This document shows, one piece after another, positions 32,555 through 44,165 of a stretch of 64,000 nucleotides of DNA. Position 1 is the first letter of the stretch, and each line of letters starts with the position of its first letter. Below the pieces are notes generated by a model. It worked only from the letters and a program-made list of their open reading frames with translations, did not search any database and was not told the DNA's origin. This stretch comes from Aphrocallistes beatrix (lineage: Eukaryota > Porifera > Hexactinellida > Sceptrulophora > Aphrocallistidae), in assembly GCA_963281255.1 (NCBI GenBank), contig OY725498.1, positions 3,410,001 through 3,474,000 of the forward strand, read 5' to 3'. The position numbers and the translations under genes are program-made.

Positions 32555-33800
32555 CTGTATGCATAGATTTCTTTAAGTAAGGACTGTAGGAGTTCAATCT
32601 CGGGTCCTTGAACTTGGGTTCATTGTGTATTATTGATATCTCGTAATCCGCTCAAGTTTAACATGGGAGATGTATCCTTACTATTAAAACTCGATTAATG
32701 TTTGTATATATATATATATATATATATATCTGTTACGAATTGATTGAAGAAACTGCCAGGAGCAGAAAGCTGATTTTTGGCATGTGGGAGTCTTTTGGCT
32801 ATGGCTCCAGTAAGTTCTGAGCTCAGAACAAAATGTCGACTCATCATGGAATTATGACGTCATTGTCACATTTTTAAAAGTTTAGCAATACAGTTATTCG
32901 AGCATAACTCAGCCATTATAGGAGATAGAAGGCTGAAATTTTAATAGAATCTGTATACTAACATACCTCACATATGATGCAGCTATCATCAAAAAATGAT
33001 GACTCATCACTTTTTTATGACGTCATCATTACTCATCAAAATTTTAAAATTTGTTAAATTTGGTGATTTTTCGTGCGATGTCGATTATAACAGTAGAACA
33101 GACGTATTTAGAGATGTTATTTCCCTTATAATTAATCAATGGTTACCACAGGCGCCCGCAGGGCGCCTCCAGCGGACACAAAGTGTCCGCCAGCTGCGCA
33201 GCACAAGCAAGCGAAGCGCGCTTGTTATTGTTAAATAGGAAGTCATATTTTAGAGTCCATTGGTCATGTTGGCTTTCCTAAACTATGCGTGGAATGTGAG
33301 TCATGTGGTTTTTCACACCCGTGATTTAAGACACATTTTCCAATATAATTACGTGTTTTAAGCACAATTTAAAGCGTTATTAATGTTTGATTTTCAAAAA
33401 GATCAATGTAGGATCGAGTTAATTCGAAAAATTTAAACTTCTAATGGAAAGAAAGTTGAAATTTTTCGAATTAACCCAAACTCGAATTAAAAAAAACCTT
33501 GATTATCATTGAAAATATAGATTAATAAAGCTTTAAAATGCGCTTAAAACAGGTCAGAATATTACCAAAATGTATCTTAAATCTGTGAAAAACCACATAA
33601 CTCTCATTCCAAACATAGTTCAGGCAAGTCAACATGATCAATGGAATCTAAAAATACTACTTCCTATTTAACAATAATACATTTCCCATATCTAAATTGA
33701 GCGGATTACGAGATATCAATAATACACGATGGACCTAAGTTCCAGGACCCGAGATTGAACGCCTACAGTACTTACTTAAAGGAGTCTATAACTGTATGTA
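32555..33800. repeat. Second long-palindrome family, split by a Helitron-like insertion
   Basis: Left arm 32555-32674, continuing at 33225, mirrors a right arm that ends near 33800. Matched pairs include CAATCTCGGGTCC with 'ggacccgagattg', and 'gatatctcgtaatccgctcaa' with 'gagcggattacgagatatc'. The centre is near 33455. The untouched right arm shows what the left arm looked like before insertion. Confidence 0.8.
32675..33224 (+). mobile_element. Complete Helitron-like non-autonomous element, 550 bp
   Basis: 5' end TCCTTACTATTAAAACTCG, then a TA microsatellite and the body with TGACGTCA twice and 'gatgactcatc'. The GC-rich three-hairpin block follows, ending GCGAAGCGCGCTTG. The host is ..ATGTA before and TTATTG.. 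after. The other arm of the surrounding palindrome reads ATGTATTATTG without the element, so it went in between A and T with no duplication. Best reference copy in the window. Confidence 0.9.
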
Positions 33801-33884
33801 AGGTTGATATTGATCACAAAAATTTGGAGATGATTTAAAATAAAAATGTTATCCAAATTAGTATATTTTTCAAAATATAAATAC

Positions 33885-34154
33885 CTGATGAAAAGAGTTG
33901 AAGATTTGCCGGTGCAAGAAATGATTTTATTGGATCAATACATCTATAAATACCAGTGAATATATTAGTAAGAAATGGAATAAAAATCTCAGATCCATTT
34001 ACAATTGTTGGAGAGAGAATCCAAGAAAGGTTTGAGGATGACGTATTACAAGTAATCCTAATTCCAGTTGTAGCAACAGGAATTATACAGTTACCGTCAG
34101 AAAGAGAACAGATAGGTAAACTTCGCAGATTTGAGACATATAAATTGATAAAAA
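33885..34154 (-). CDS. Immunoglobulin-like domain exon (90 codons)
   Basis: A single-domain exon of 270 bp, phase 1 on both sides. The minus strand shows acceptor CCTACTTTTATCTATAG and donor GTATTTATA after TCATCAG. The domain keeps the full immunoglobulin signature: first Cys near residue 36 (RITC), Trp near 45 (NLSWIL), second Cys near 72 in TGIYRC, and a final strand NLQLFSS. Two extra Cys near 16 and 23 could form another disulphide. There are three potential N-glycosylation sites (NTS, NLS, NGS), in keeping with an extracellular domain. Neighbours on the same strand are the exons at 41647 and 6872. Family-level identity is firm; the gene is unnamed. Confidence 0.85.
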
Positions 34155-34749
34155 CTATAGATAAAAGTAGGAATAAGAGCATAAAAATAGTCGTATTCAA
34201 GCAATATAAACACGAAGGCAATCAGATTGAAATATTAACTTTGAGCGAACGTAATTAGTATTAAAATGAGCAATTTTAAAAAAGAGTTTATGAATTCGAA
34301 GCTAAACTATATGTGTCTGTAATTGTAATGAAAAACTATTGACTCCATTAATAGATTTGTACGTATTACTAATCGATTTATGTAGTCAATAGACTTTTCT
34401 CTCTCAGTATTAACCATTTGTATGAGAAATATTGGGATGGAAAAATACATTTAGTAGAGCAGTGCATAGACCACATACATATACATTGTATTTGGAATTC
34501 TTTGGCAATATTTTCTTTTACTTCTCATGCAGTGTTATCTAACCTCATTTAATGTGAATATTTATAATTTTAAAATGAGTCATGATAATTAAGTGAATTA
34601 AAATATGGTTTAAACCTTTCTTTTCCAAGAAGCAAAGAAAATCAAGATAAGCCATCTCGATGATGGAAGAATTACCAAGTCAGCTAGTCAGCTGAAGAGC
34701 ATGGATTCTAAGGATCTGAGGAGGCAGTTAATCTGGGTTTAAAATTAAA
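34155..34749. other. Presumed intron, nothing recognised
   Basis: AT-rich, without matchable repeats or ORFs apart from antisense read-through of the exon. Confidence 0.5.
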
Positions 34750-35050
34750 AAGCGCGCTTCGCTTGCTTGAGCTACGCGGCTGGTGGACACAAAGTGTCCA
34801 CCGGAGGCGTCTTTTTTTGAGCCTAAGTAAACATTGAATAATTATCAGGTAGATAAAATCTCAAAATACGCCAGTCTAGATGTTATAATCGAAATCACTT
34901 GAAAAATCACCAATTCGTCAATTTTTACCTCTTGATGCATAATTGAGTCACCATTTTGTGATAATATTTGTAGCATATGTGAGAAATATTAATTTATACA
35001 TTCTATTGAAATTTCATGTTTTCATCACCAAAAATGGCTGAGTTATAATT
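34750..35050 (-). mobile_element. Helitron-like element, truncated
   Basis: Starts 'aagcgcgcttcgcttgcttg', with a mutated hairpin block and body to 'atggctgagttataattcc'. It is followed at once by another 3' end. Confidence 0.65.
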
Positions 35051-35056
35051 CCACGA

Positions 35057-35130
35057 CAAGCGCTTCGCTTACGTGCGCTGCGCGGCTGGAGGACACTTTG
35101 TGTATACCAGAGGTTCCCTTCATATACTCT
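35057..35130 (-). mobile_element. Helitron-like 3'-end fragment
   Basis: CAAGCGCTTCGCTTACGTGC and the first hairpin only. It interrupts or follows the preceding copy. Confidence 0.6.
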
Positions 35131-35188
35131 TCGGACTTTTTTTGCGTATTTTGGCGTGAAATTCTATTTACTCTATATTAAGCTAGAT

Positions 35189-35645
35189 CAGGGGTCGGCA
35201 AACTTTCGGACTACTAGCCATTTCAGGGGGTCAAGAAGGCGCGCTAGGCCAGAAGAAACAAGATGTCAAAGGAAGTGCTGTTTTATTCAAAACTATATGT
35301 CGGTATTCTGACCATGAAATATAAGCAAAAGGAAAATTGATCAGCATTGAACACGCGAAGTGTTCTAATTGGACGATTGAGTATACTTTATTATAAGAAA
35401 TTAACGCTCCACGAAATTAAGGCGAATTTGTCCAAATCGCGTAAATTCCTTCGCGATAATTTCCTTGAGCGTAGATTTCCATGACCTTAATTTCATTCTT
35501 GTTAATTTCATGGAGCGTTAATTTCCTATAATAAGGTACTTTAATATATACACAGTGCAGGCAATATAAAATGCAACACCTTGAAGGAAGTCGATACGTT
35601 AGGCTGGACTGGAATACAAGCTAGGCCGGAGTTTGCCGAACCCTG
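35189..35645. mobile_element. hAT (Charlie-like) MITE with nested palindrome
   Basis: Perfect 8-bp duplication AGCTAGAT at 35181-35188 and 35646-35653. Ends are CAGGGGTCGGCAAACTTT and GGAGTTTGCCGAACCCTG. A separate inverted repeat at about 35393-35540 (TTAACGCTCCACGAAATTAA against 'ttaatttcatggagcgttaa') sits inside it. Confidence 0.9.
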
Positions 35646-36268
35646 AGCTAGATAATATTCTCTATAAATATGTTTTGCTAACTGATTAAACATAAATAAA
35701 AAATTCATTTTCGATTTAAAGTACCCGCTGCCGAAAAATATTTCAGATTTTAGAATAAATTGACTGATTGAGATCCATGTGGTTTACTAAAAATTAGTTA
35801 TCCAATAGTACTCTTATTTTCTTGCTTCAGAATTAAACACTGTCAATAAACCACTGTGCAAGTGTTTTCAACGTTAGATCTTCAGAACTGTTATTAGCAG
35901 CTTCCATTTTCCTAATGATATCAATAAAACAGCGTCTAGTCCAGGAACTGGAATGTGATTTTATTAAATTGTTCGCATGCTGTTTAGTATGTACACTGCC
36001 TGGGCAAAAGTATTTCTATACTTTAATAGTTTCCATCCAATTGTTATCATACTAATCAATTTATGAAGTCAAAAACATTTAATCAGTAACAGAACACTAA
36101 ATCTAGCTCATTCTTTTTCTTCACATTAATACTACACACTTTATTATCATGCTTTAAATTTGATTACTCACCTTCAAGATTAAGTATTTTAAAATAGCTT
36201 TTACATTTCTTAGTTTTCGTTCTCAGTTGTCATTTTTAAGCCTTTTTGGTGAAACGTAATAAAGTATA
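35646..36268. other. No gene; Tc1-type MITE end near 35990
   Basis: CACTGCCTGGGCAAAAGTAT at 35995 is a Tc1-type terminus like that of 42204-42683. The rest is diverged AT-rich DNA. Confidence 0.5.
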
Positions 36269-36508
36269 TATGTTAGGACAAATTTGCGAAATCAACAATT
36301 ATGCATAATTGTCGACAATTTTGAATATTGTTCATTTCGCAACAATTATGCATAATTGTTCATTTAATGCAACAAGGTCCTATGCTGAAAGTTTTGATCC
36401 TGCATGGACAAATTTTCCATGGAATATTGGTCCGGGGGACCATTTTTTCACAGTTAATCCGATTTCTCCAATTGAGGATGCATGTGTTGTATCAAAAAAA
36501 TAGATAAG

Positions 36509-37576
36509 CCATAGCCTACTCTAATAATGCCTCACAGTAGACTGAAAATCATGGACTAGGGATGAAGTAATAGCCGAATGGATTAATACACGATTAGCCT
36601 GAAATCGTTAACCATGCAGAATAGGCATTAAGAATGTATTACCAGCATATATAAACATGATATCAAAGTACATATATCCGTTGGAAAAATTTCGATTAGT
36701 CATCATATCGTTGCGCAACAGGTCATTCTAAGGACAATTTTAGCGATTTTATAAGCAGTTTTAACCCTATTTCTAAATGGTATTAAGGTGAGATTTTTGT
36801 GTAGAACCAAGACTAGTACGAGTTGATTTGAAAAATTTAGAATTTTTCAATGGAATGTTGTTACATTCCTGCGTTGCTATGGTAAACATTTTGGTCAGTT
36901 TTGGCCATTTCGTACAAACTGTAGTAGCTAGATCTTCAAATTCGATCGAGTTTGATAGGCAATGGCCTACTTCCTATTAGGTGTTAATACAACTTGAACT
37001 TCTAAATTCAACGAGTTTTGAGTTATGGGTTGTTTTAAGAATGTGACAAAAACACTAAATTGTCTCATAACTCTATAGTCTGTGAATTTATAAGTTTAAA
37101 TTGTATTATTAACTAATAGGAAGTAGCCAATTGCCTATCAAATAAAATCAAATTTGAATACCTAGTTCTTACAGTTTGCAGGATATGGCCCAAACTGACC
37201 AAAATGCATTACCATAGCAACGCAGGAATGTAGCAACATTCCATTGAAAAATTCCAAAATTTTCAAATCAACTCGTACTAATCTTGGTTCTACACAAAAA
37301 TCACACCTTAATATCATTTAGAAGTAGGGTTAAAACAGCTTAGAAAATTGCCAAAATCGTGCTTAAAATGACCTGTTGCGCAATGATATGATGACGAATC
37401 GAAATTTTGACAACGGATATATGTTATTTGATGCCATGTTTATATATGCTGGTAATACATTCTTAATGCCTATCCTACATGGTTGACGACTTTAGGCTAA
37501 TCGTGTATTAATCCATTCGGCTATTACCGCATCCTTGGTTATTTTACTGTGAGGCATTATTAGAGTAGGCTATGGA
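36509..37576. repeat. Long-palindrome family copy C
   Basis: Starts CCATAGCCTACTCTAATAAT and ends AGAGTAGGCTATGG. Flanks GATAAG and ATAAGC suggest a 5-bp duplication ATAAG. Arms of about 520 bp meet near 37045. Copies D and E (42690, 47159) belong to the same subfamily (CTCTAATAATGCC ends). Confidence 0.85.
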
Positions 37577-37899
37577 TAAGCTAAACATGTAGTATATCTG
37601 ATTAGAATTCTAATTAGATAGTCAATGAGAAACTCAGAATAAACATTCTGTTGATTTTCGATATTACTGGTAACATCTTCACCCAGAAGTTTTGGGTCTA
37701 AATGAATTTTAACCCTAGCATTTAGACCTGAATCTTCCTATAAGGATTTATAAAATAATTTGAAGAGACTTGGTCGGTAGGGCAGTTTTCACTCATTTTG
37801 TGGAATGTATATTCGACGAACACAAACTGTCCTAGAACTAACAATAAACTAGAGGGATGACATAATAAATTAAAAAGAATGGCTCGAAAAGTGCACTAA
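37577..37899. other. No gene seen
   Basis: AT-rich filler inside the composite element 36269-38073. Confidence 0.4.
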
Positions 37900-38248
37900 A
37901 TATTTACGAAATTGTAAAAATATGCATAATTGTCGATTAGATGAACAATTTTGCATAATTGTCGCATTAGATGAACAATTATGCATAATTGTCGTATTAA
38001 ATGAACAATTATGCATAATTGTCGACAATTATGCATAATTGTTGATTTCGCAAATTTGTCCTAACATATACACTATCTGACCAAAAGTTTGGAGACACCC
38101 TAAATTTACAATCGAATTTTTAAATATATTGAATGATTGTAGATGCAGTATTTCTGTGAAGTCTTCATATTATGCACATATATCTACATAGATGGAGAAG
38201 ATTATCCTAACAAGTATTCATTATTTTGGTGCATCTGATATTTGAATA

Positions 38249-39142
38249 TAGGGTGTCTCAAAAGTTCTGCAACAATCAATTTTAATTCCTTAATTCGACT
38301 AAGATCAATTGATTATATTTCAATTTAGTCTCCATAAATGAATGAGCTCAGCTCATATAGTAGGAGACATTTCTTATTGAATTTTAAATTATTATACACC
38401 AATGACTTTTAGGGATGACCACTTGTTTTAACGCTCAAACTTATACCTTTTGATATTTACGAGCAAAAATACAGTTAGAGTATGTCATTGCGTTTAGAGA
38501 CAGAAATGAAAGTCAACATTGTGAAATTGTACTGTAAAAATGTTAAGAGTATAGTCGGAACCATGGGTTTATCTAGGATTTCCCAGTCCAGCACTTTTTT
38601 TGAAGGTGATAAAAGTTATATGGCACCCAAACAGGGGTTTATCTTGTAATTCCAAGGGTGATGGAAACCCAGCACCAAAATCGAATCACACTGCAAGCAC
38701 CTTGGCTCCTGGGACGACACCAGACTGGCACCTATAAGTGCCGGTCGAGCACCTAGATAAACCCCTGGTCGGAACACAAAGGACTTCCAATAGAATTTAC
38801 AAGTGTAAAACAGCTCCATGTGGACAACCAATCAGGAATCTTGTAAAGAAATTCGAGGAGAATGGTTCAGTTGCCAATAAACCAGCACCAGGTTCAGTTT
38901 TCACTGCAAGAACCATCCGTTGTGTTCAGACTATACTTTTAACATTTTCATAGTACCATTTCACAATGTTGACTTTCAATTCAGTCTCTAAACGCAATGA
39001 CATACTTTAACGATATTTTTGCTAGTAAATATCAAAATGTTCAAGTTTGGGCAATAAAACGAGTGATCATTCCTAAAAATCTGAGATGAAATTCCTGAAA
39101 TATAACATTTTAAAATCAGTAGATTATCCGTGGACCACCCTG
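38249..39142 (+). pseudogene. Mariner-type element with broken transposase N-terminus
   Basis: TA-flanked ends TAGGGTGTCTCAAAAGTTC and CCGTGGACCACCCTG. From about 38485 a frame with MKVNIVKLYCKNVKSIVG is cut by the hAT MITE 38562-38767. It resumes as RTSNRIYKCKTAPCGQPIRN, then LVKKFEENGSVANKPAPG, the helix-turn-helix part of a mariner/Tc transposase. After about 38935 the catalytic domain is missing, and 38920-39005 is an inverted copy of the start of the gene. Related in type to 20550-21179 but a distinct sequence. Confidence 0.75.
38562..38767. mobile_element. hAT MITE, 206 bp, perfect 8-bp duplication
   Basis: Flanked by GTCGGAAC at 38554-38561 and 38768-38775. Ends CATGGGTTTATCTAGG and CCTAGATAAACCCCTG. 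Removing it and one duplication restores an uninterrupted DNA-binding region in the host transposase, which confirms the borders. Confidence 0.9.
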
Positions 39143-39510
39143 TATATCAATGCATATATTTAGACAAAAAAATGGCGATAGTGTACCTCTAGGCTCTATA
39201 CACCATGCAAATATCAGATCCACCAAAATAATATTAAGTGTAGAAAGGCGACAAAAGTGTCACAGGTGGCAGAAACGCTACAATTACGTATACCTAAATA
39301 ATGCTCAATCATGATCAAATTTTCTGTCTAGGGATATTTCAGGGTGTAGAATCCAATCCTGTTATTGAATTTTTACTAATTCCAATTGTTTGAGAATTAA
39401 AAAATGTTAAGGAGATATTGAGGTCATTATATCATTAATGAGAAAAACAGTAAAACAAATTAAATTATTTTTTAGGTTGAACACCATAATTTTAATATAT
39501 GTATATGTCC
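39143..39510. other. No gene seen
   Basis: AT-rich interval, no motif recognised. Confidence 0.5.
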
Positions 39511-39910
39511 CAGGCGAAATGCGTTTCGTCTGAAATATTACGCGAAACGCGTTTCGCCTAGGCGATGGCCGTTTCAGTACAATCATGGGTAATATATGAT
39601 TATTTAGGCAATGATACGAGATTGAATCTATTTTCGAATAAAAACAACAAACAGACTTATATCATGTTTCATTTCTTTATTTATTCACTATATATTAACC
39701 GAATTACTGTATATTTTCCGAAGGCTGGGAAATTGAAGGGGGGATTTTTGAAAATTTCACGCGAAATGACGGTACTTTTTAGCCTGAATTGGACTAATTC
39801 TGCTTTAAAAACGCTACGTTATTTCAATATTAACAACCCATGATTGTATTGAAACACCCACCGCCTAGGCAAACGCGTTTCGCGTTGAAACGCATTTCGC
39901 CTGCAACATA
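39511..39910. mobile_element. Inverted-repeat MITE with GC-rich ends
   Basis: Outer ends CAGGCGAAATGCGTTTCG and its mirror 'cgaaacgcatttcgcctg', inner arms 'tcagtacaatcatgggta' and 'acccatgattgtattgaa'. Several copies of 'gcgaaacgcgtttcgc' occur at each end. A 92-codon plus-strand frame in the middle has no motif. Confidence 0.75.
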
Positions 39911-41003
39911 TACAATACTGAAGTCACAATGTTCACTTCAATTACATATTTAACCCACTTCCTGTTTAGCTAGAGGTCTAAACTTGATATCATTTGAAAG
40001 TACAGGGTGGGGGATTATTTTTTTTATGACATCAGATTTGTCAAAATATGCATGATGATTAAGCCATGATTAAGTTGGTGGATCATGTATTTCAACTTTA
40101 TTAAAAAATCATCCCTAACCTGTAAGATATGATTTTTCAGAATTCAAATATTATCGAGGTTGTGCTTTACTCGGTTCTCAGCATCATCTTACTCATTATA
40201 GGAATTTCAGACGTGAGTTATCTGATTTATTAGAATTCAAAATCTTAAAATGTTCCAAATTGTTAGATCTCTGGGTTTTACTTGAGAGTGCAAGTTGTTC
40301 TCGTATCATTTTATCTTCGATTGCAGAATAAGCATTATTCTCCCATATTAGATATTAAGTATGACCCGTCTTCTGATTATTGTGTTTGTCATGATAATGG
40401 CAGTACATTGAAAATCTGATTAATTTGTACAACTACAGTACTTCCCACAGTCAAATCCGCCTTGTGCATTTTTTCCGCTCTGGAAAATGAAATGCCAGGT
40501 GTGGGTCATTAATTATTCTGATGAGTTTTGATGAGTTTCGATCCAAACATAGAATATCCAATCATTTAATTGGTAGAAGTATTGACTTCCCTCTGATTGG
40601 AGTCCAACTGACAGTGGGATGATTGGAAGTTTATTTTTGTGTCTAAAATATAATTGCACAAGATGGCTAATTACTAATTTCCCACACCAGACATTTTATA
40701 GGCCAGAACGGACAATCAAATGCTCAAGGAGGATATGACTGTGGGAAACGAATAAATAAGTTAATTCATTATTTATCTAGTTAGTTCCACCAATACCAAT
40801 ATTATGAATATTGTATTATGAGTAGTGTAATAATACACATTAGGAAAGTGGATATCTCAGGAGTGAAAACAACGATCTCCCTTTCATTGTGAATAATTTT
40901 TTTACGTAGCTTATAAAGTAAATATTTAGCCGGTATCTACGTTGATTGGGTACACCACTTTTAAAGAGATGCATATTATCTAATAATTAAGATTTAATGT
41001 TTA
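39911..41003. other. No gene seen
   Basis: AT-rich. 40440-40760 holds a weak inverted pair ('cttcccacagtcaaatcc' near 40440 and 'gactgtgggaaacgaa' near 40737), possibly an old MITE. No ORF. Confidence 0.45.
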
Positions 41004-41548
41004 TCCTTACCATTAAAACTCGATTAATATATATAACAAATGTTACAAATTGATTGAAGAAACTGCCAGGCACAGAAAGCGATTTTTGACATGTGGGCGT
41101 CTTTTGGCTATGGCTCCACTAAGTTCTGAGCTCAGACCAAAAGGTCGACTCATCATGAAATTATGACATCATTGTCACCATTTTAGAATAAGAAATCTCA
41201 GTTTTTCGACCATAACTCAGCCATTTTAGGTGATAGAAGGCTCAAATTTTAATAGAATGGGATATTAACATGCATCACATATGATGCAACTATTATAAAA
41301 ATTGAAAAATTGATAAAAATTGATGACTCATCACTATATTATGACGTCATCATTACGCATCAAAAATTTTTTAAATTGAAAAATTTGGTAATTTTTCGCG
41401 CGATATTGATTATAACAATGAGACATATTTATTTAGAGATGTTATCCCCCTTATAATTAATCAACGTGACCCCAGGCGACCAAAGGGCGCCTTCGGCGAA
41501 CATAAAGTGTCCGCCAGCCGCGCAGCGTAAGCAAGCGAAGCGCGCTTG
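41004..41548 (+). mobile_element. Complete Helitron-like non-autonomous element, 545 bp
   Basis: 5' TCCTTACCATTAAAACTCG after A41003, a short TA run, the body with TGACGTCATC, and the 3' hairpin block with GCGAAGCGCGCTTG before T41549. It lies about 100 bp downstream of the donor of the next immunoglobulin exon. Confidence 0.85.
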
Positions 41549-41646
41549 TATGTATTATACTATATGCATTATAGTTGTCCATGCTATAAGGGCATCTACC
41601 TAGAATAGCTGCACTAAAAACAAAATTTATAGCAAATAATTACTAC

Positions 41647-41907
41647 CTTTAACAAATATATCCACTCTGACTAAAGCTGTATTTGAATTAACCCTCCTGC
41701 AGGTGTAACGTCCATTATTTGAATGAACAAAATTGGATATATTAGAAACTAAAATATTATTATCAGGAGCGATAATCTCACTCGGTTGAACTTCACAAAA
41801 CATTTCCAGGTTTGAGTATAAATCAATAGGATAAAGATCCACAGTTCCAGTCAACAAGTTTCTCTCAAAGATATCATGCGATCCATTAGAAATAAGAGAA
41901 AAGTGTA
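41647..41907 (-). CDS. Immunoglobulin-like domain exon (87 codons)
   Basis: A 261-bp exon, phase 1 on both sides. Minus-strand acceptor TTCTGATTTTGTAG and donor GTAGTA after TTTGTTAAAG. First Cys near residue 38 (LEMFC), second near 70 in NNGRYTC, and a G-strand VRVDIFVK. The distance between cysteines (32) is short and there is no Trp, so this is a compact or degenerate immunoglobulin fold. NGS near residue 8, NIS near 56 and a possible NLL region are surface-type features. Lies between exons 50429-50791 and 33885-34154 on the same strand. The domain call rests on the Cys-bearing F-strand and the matching exon structure. Confidence 0.75.
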
Positions 41908-42203
41908 CTACAAAATCAGAATTAAATAAAATTTAAACAAATAAAACATTGGTAAAACCAGGGAGGAAGAAGTCTAGTAAAAATTCTCGAATAAAGTAAC
42001 TAATTCAAGTTTTTAGTCATGCCAACTAAAATATTTCGTACCTCATAATCATGCGATAAATAATTTTGTCATGCGATATTAAAGGCTTAAGGTCAACCTA
42101 TCAATTTAGGTATATCTGTTAGTATTTAAGAATAAAATTACATTATTTGCATCAAATTATTAACCATTCAGAATAGACCTTAAGAATGTATTACTAGCAT
42201 ATA
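41908..42203. other. Presumed intron
   Basis: AT-rich sequence upstream of the exon's acceptor. A fragment of long-palindrome sequence ('ttaagaatgtattactagca') ends it near 42203. Confidence 0.5.
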
Positions 42204-42683
42204 AACTGCCTGAACAAAATTATTCGTACACCCTATAATTCCCCATACAAATAGTTATAATACTGATTTATTTATCGAGTCATGGTATTTAATTGGTAAG
42301 AGATACGCTTAATTTAACTTCAAATTCGAATTCTCCATATTCGAATTACTCATTTTTCCATCTTTCAACTTGTTTACACTCCCACAAGGTTAAAGATTTT
42401 CAAACTGTGCCACCTCATACCACCAATGCCATCATATACAATGGCGATCACTCGCGACATGTGGCATAGGAAAGCAAATGCTTAAAATACTTAATCTTGA
42501 AGAAGAGTAATTAAGTTAAAACTTATAAAGTGGGTAATTTGAATGTGGAGAATTTGAATTTGAAGTTAAATTAAGCGTATCTCTTACCAATTAAATACCA
42601 TGACTCGATAAATAAATCAGTATTATAACAACGTATTTGTATGGGGAATTATGGGGTGTACGAATACTTTTGTTCAGGCAGTG
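42204..42683. mobile_element. Tc1-type MITE with very long inverted repeats, 480 bp
   Basis: TA-flanked; termini AACTGCCTGAACAAAATTAT and, mirrored, 'acttttgttcaggcagtg'. Arms of about 150 bp are nearly identical ('ccatgactcgataaataaat' on one side, its complement on the other). No coding. Confidence 0.9.
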
Positions 42684-43452
42684 TATATACAGGATATCAG
42701 AGAACATATATAGCCTATGTTGATAAAATTTTGATCAGTCATCATATCAGCAACAGATAATTCTAAGGACGATTTTAGGGATTTTCTAAGCTGTTTTAAG
42801 CATACTTTTAGATTTTATTAATGTTGATTTTAGCGTTGAACCAAGCTTAGCACTAGTTGATTTGAAAAAATAGAATTTTCAATGGATTGTTATCACACTC
42901 CTCCGTTGCTATGGTAAAGCATTTTGGTCAGATTGAGCCATGTCCTGCAAACTGTAATTATCCTTCAAATTTGATCTTATTTTTAATAGGCAATATATTA
43001 CATTTTATTTGGCAACAATATCATTTGAAAATCTAAATTCAACGAGTTTGAGTTTTGGATCGATTTTATTATTAAGCCTATTGCCTATCATATACGATAA
43101 CATTTGAAAACCTAGTTAACACAGTTTGAAGGATATGGCCCAAATTCAACAAAATGCATTACCATAGCAACGCCGGAATGTGACGACATTAAAATTCTAC
43201 ATTTTTCAGGTTAACTAGTACTAATCTTGGTTTTATAACAGAAATCATACATTAATAACATCTAGAACATCATAGAAAATCGCTATATTCGTCCATAAAA
43301 TTACCGGTTGTGCAATGATATGATGACTAATCGAATCTTGGCAACGGATATGTGTATGTTTTTGTTTCCATATTTATATATGCTGGTAATACATTCTTAA
43401 GGTACATTATTCATGGTTAATAATTTCAAGCTGATCGTGTATTAATCCATTC
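42684..43452. repeat. Long-palindrome family copy D
   Basis: Same subfamily as copy C. The left arm lacks its outer part and begins near 42700. The centre is near 43060 and the right arm reaches 'cggttattactgcatccttgg' near 43470, where a Helitron-like 5' end is fused. The MITE 42204-42683 lies in the left arm. Confidence 0.75.
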
Positions 43453-43516
43453 GGTTATTACTGCATCCTTGGTTATTAAAACTCGATTAATATTTATTTA
43501 TTTATATATACTTGGA

Positions 43517-43569
<53 letters not shown>

Positions 43570-44053
43570 ACGAATTGATTGTAGAAACTGCCAGGCACAG
43601 AAAGCTGATTTTTGGCATGTGGGAGTCTTTTGGCTATGGCTCCACTAAGTTCTGAGCTCAGAAGAAAATTTCGACACATCATGGAATTATGAAGTCATTG
43701 TCACCTTTTTTTATGATTAGAAATTTCAATTTTTCGAACATAACATTTTAAGTGATAGAAGGATGAAATTTTAATAGAACGTGTATATTAATATATACCT
43801 CACATATGATGCAACTATCATCAAAAAATGATGACTCAACACCCTGTTATGACAGCTTCATTACGCATCATAATTTAAAAATTGACAAATTTGGTGATTT
43901 TTAGTGCGATATAGATTATAAAAGCAGGAGAGGCGAATTTAGAGATGTCATCTCTCAAATAATTAAACAATGGTGACTCCAGGCGCTCAAAGGGTGCCTC
44001 TGGCGGACACAAAGTGTCCGTCAGCCGCACAGCAAGCACGCGAAACGCGCTTG
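43453..44053 (+). mobile_element. Helitron-like element with expanded TA microsatellite
   Basis: 5' end altered (CTTGGTTATTAAAACTCG), then about 45 bp of TA at 43520-43566, the body, the hairpin block and 'gcgaaacgcgcttg' at 44053. A second and third copy of the 5' terminus (TCCTTACTGTTAAAAGTCG) follow at 44065 and 44111. Confidence 0.75.
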
Positions 44054-44165
44054 TATATATATAGATCCTTACTGTTAAAAGTCGATTAATCTATATATGT
44101 ATATATATATATCCTTAATGTTAAAAGTCGATTAATCAATCTTTCTAAATATATATATATATATA

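Larger units (their letters stand above)
36269..38073. mobile_element. Composite element with TGCATAATTGT repeats at both ends
   Basis: Outer ends GTTAGGACAAATTTGCGAAA (left) and its mirror 'tttcgcaaatttgtcctaac' (right) pair over about 50 bp. Next to them are two (left) and five (right) copies of the palindrome ACAATTATGCATAATTGT. A long palindrome of the window-wide family lies between. No transposase. Confidence 0.75.

Noticed and set aside
33956..34258. 100-codon plus-strand frame
   Set aside because: Antisense of the immunoglobulin exon, which has splice sites and domain motifs on the other strand.
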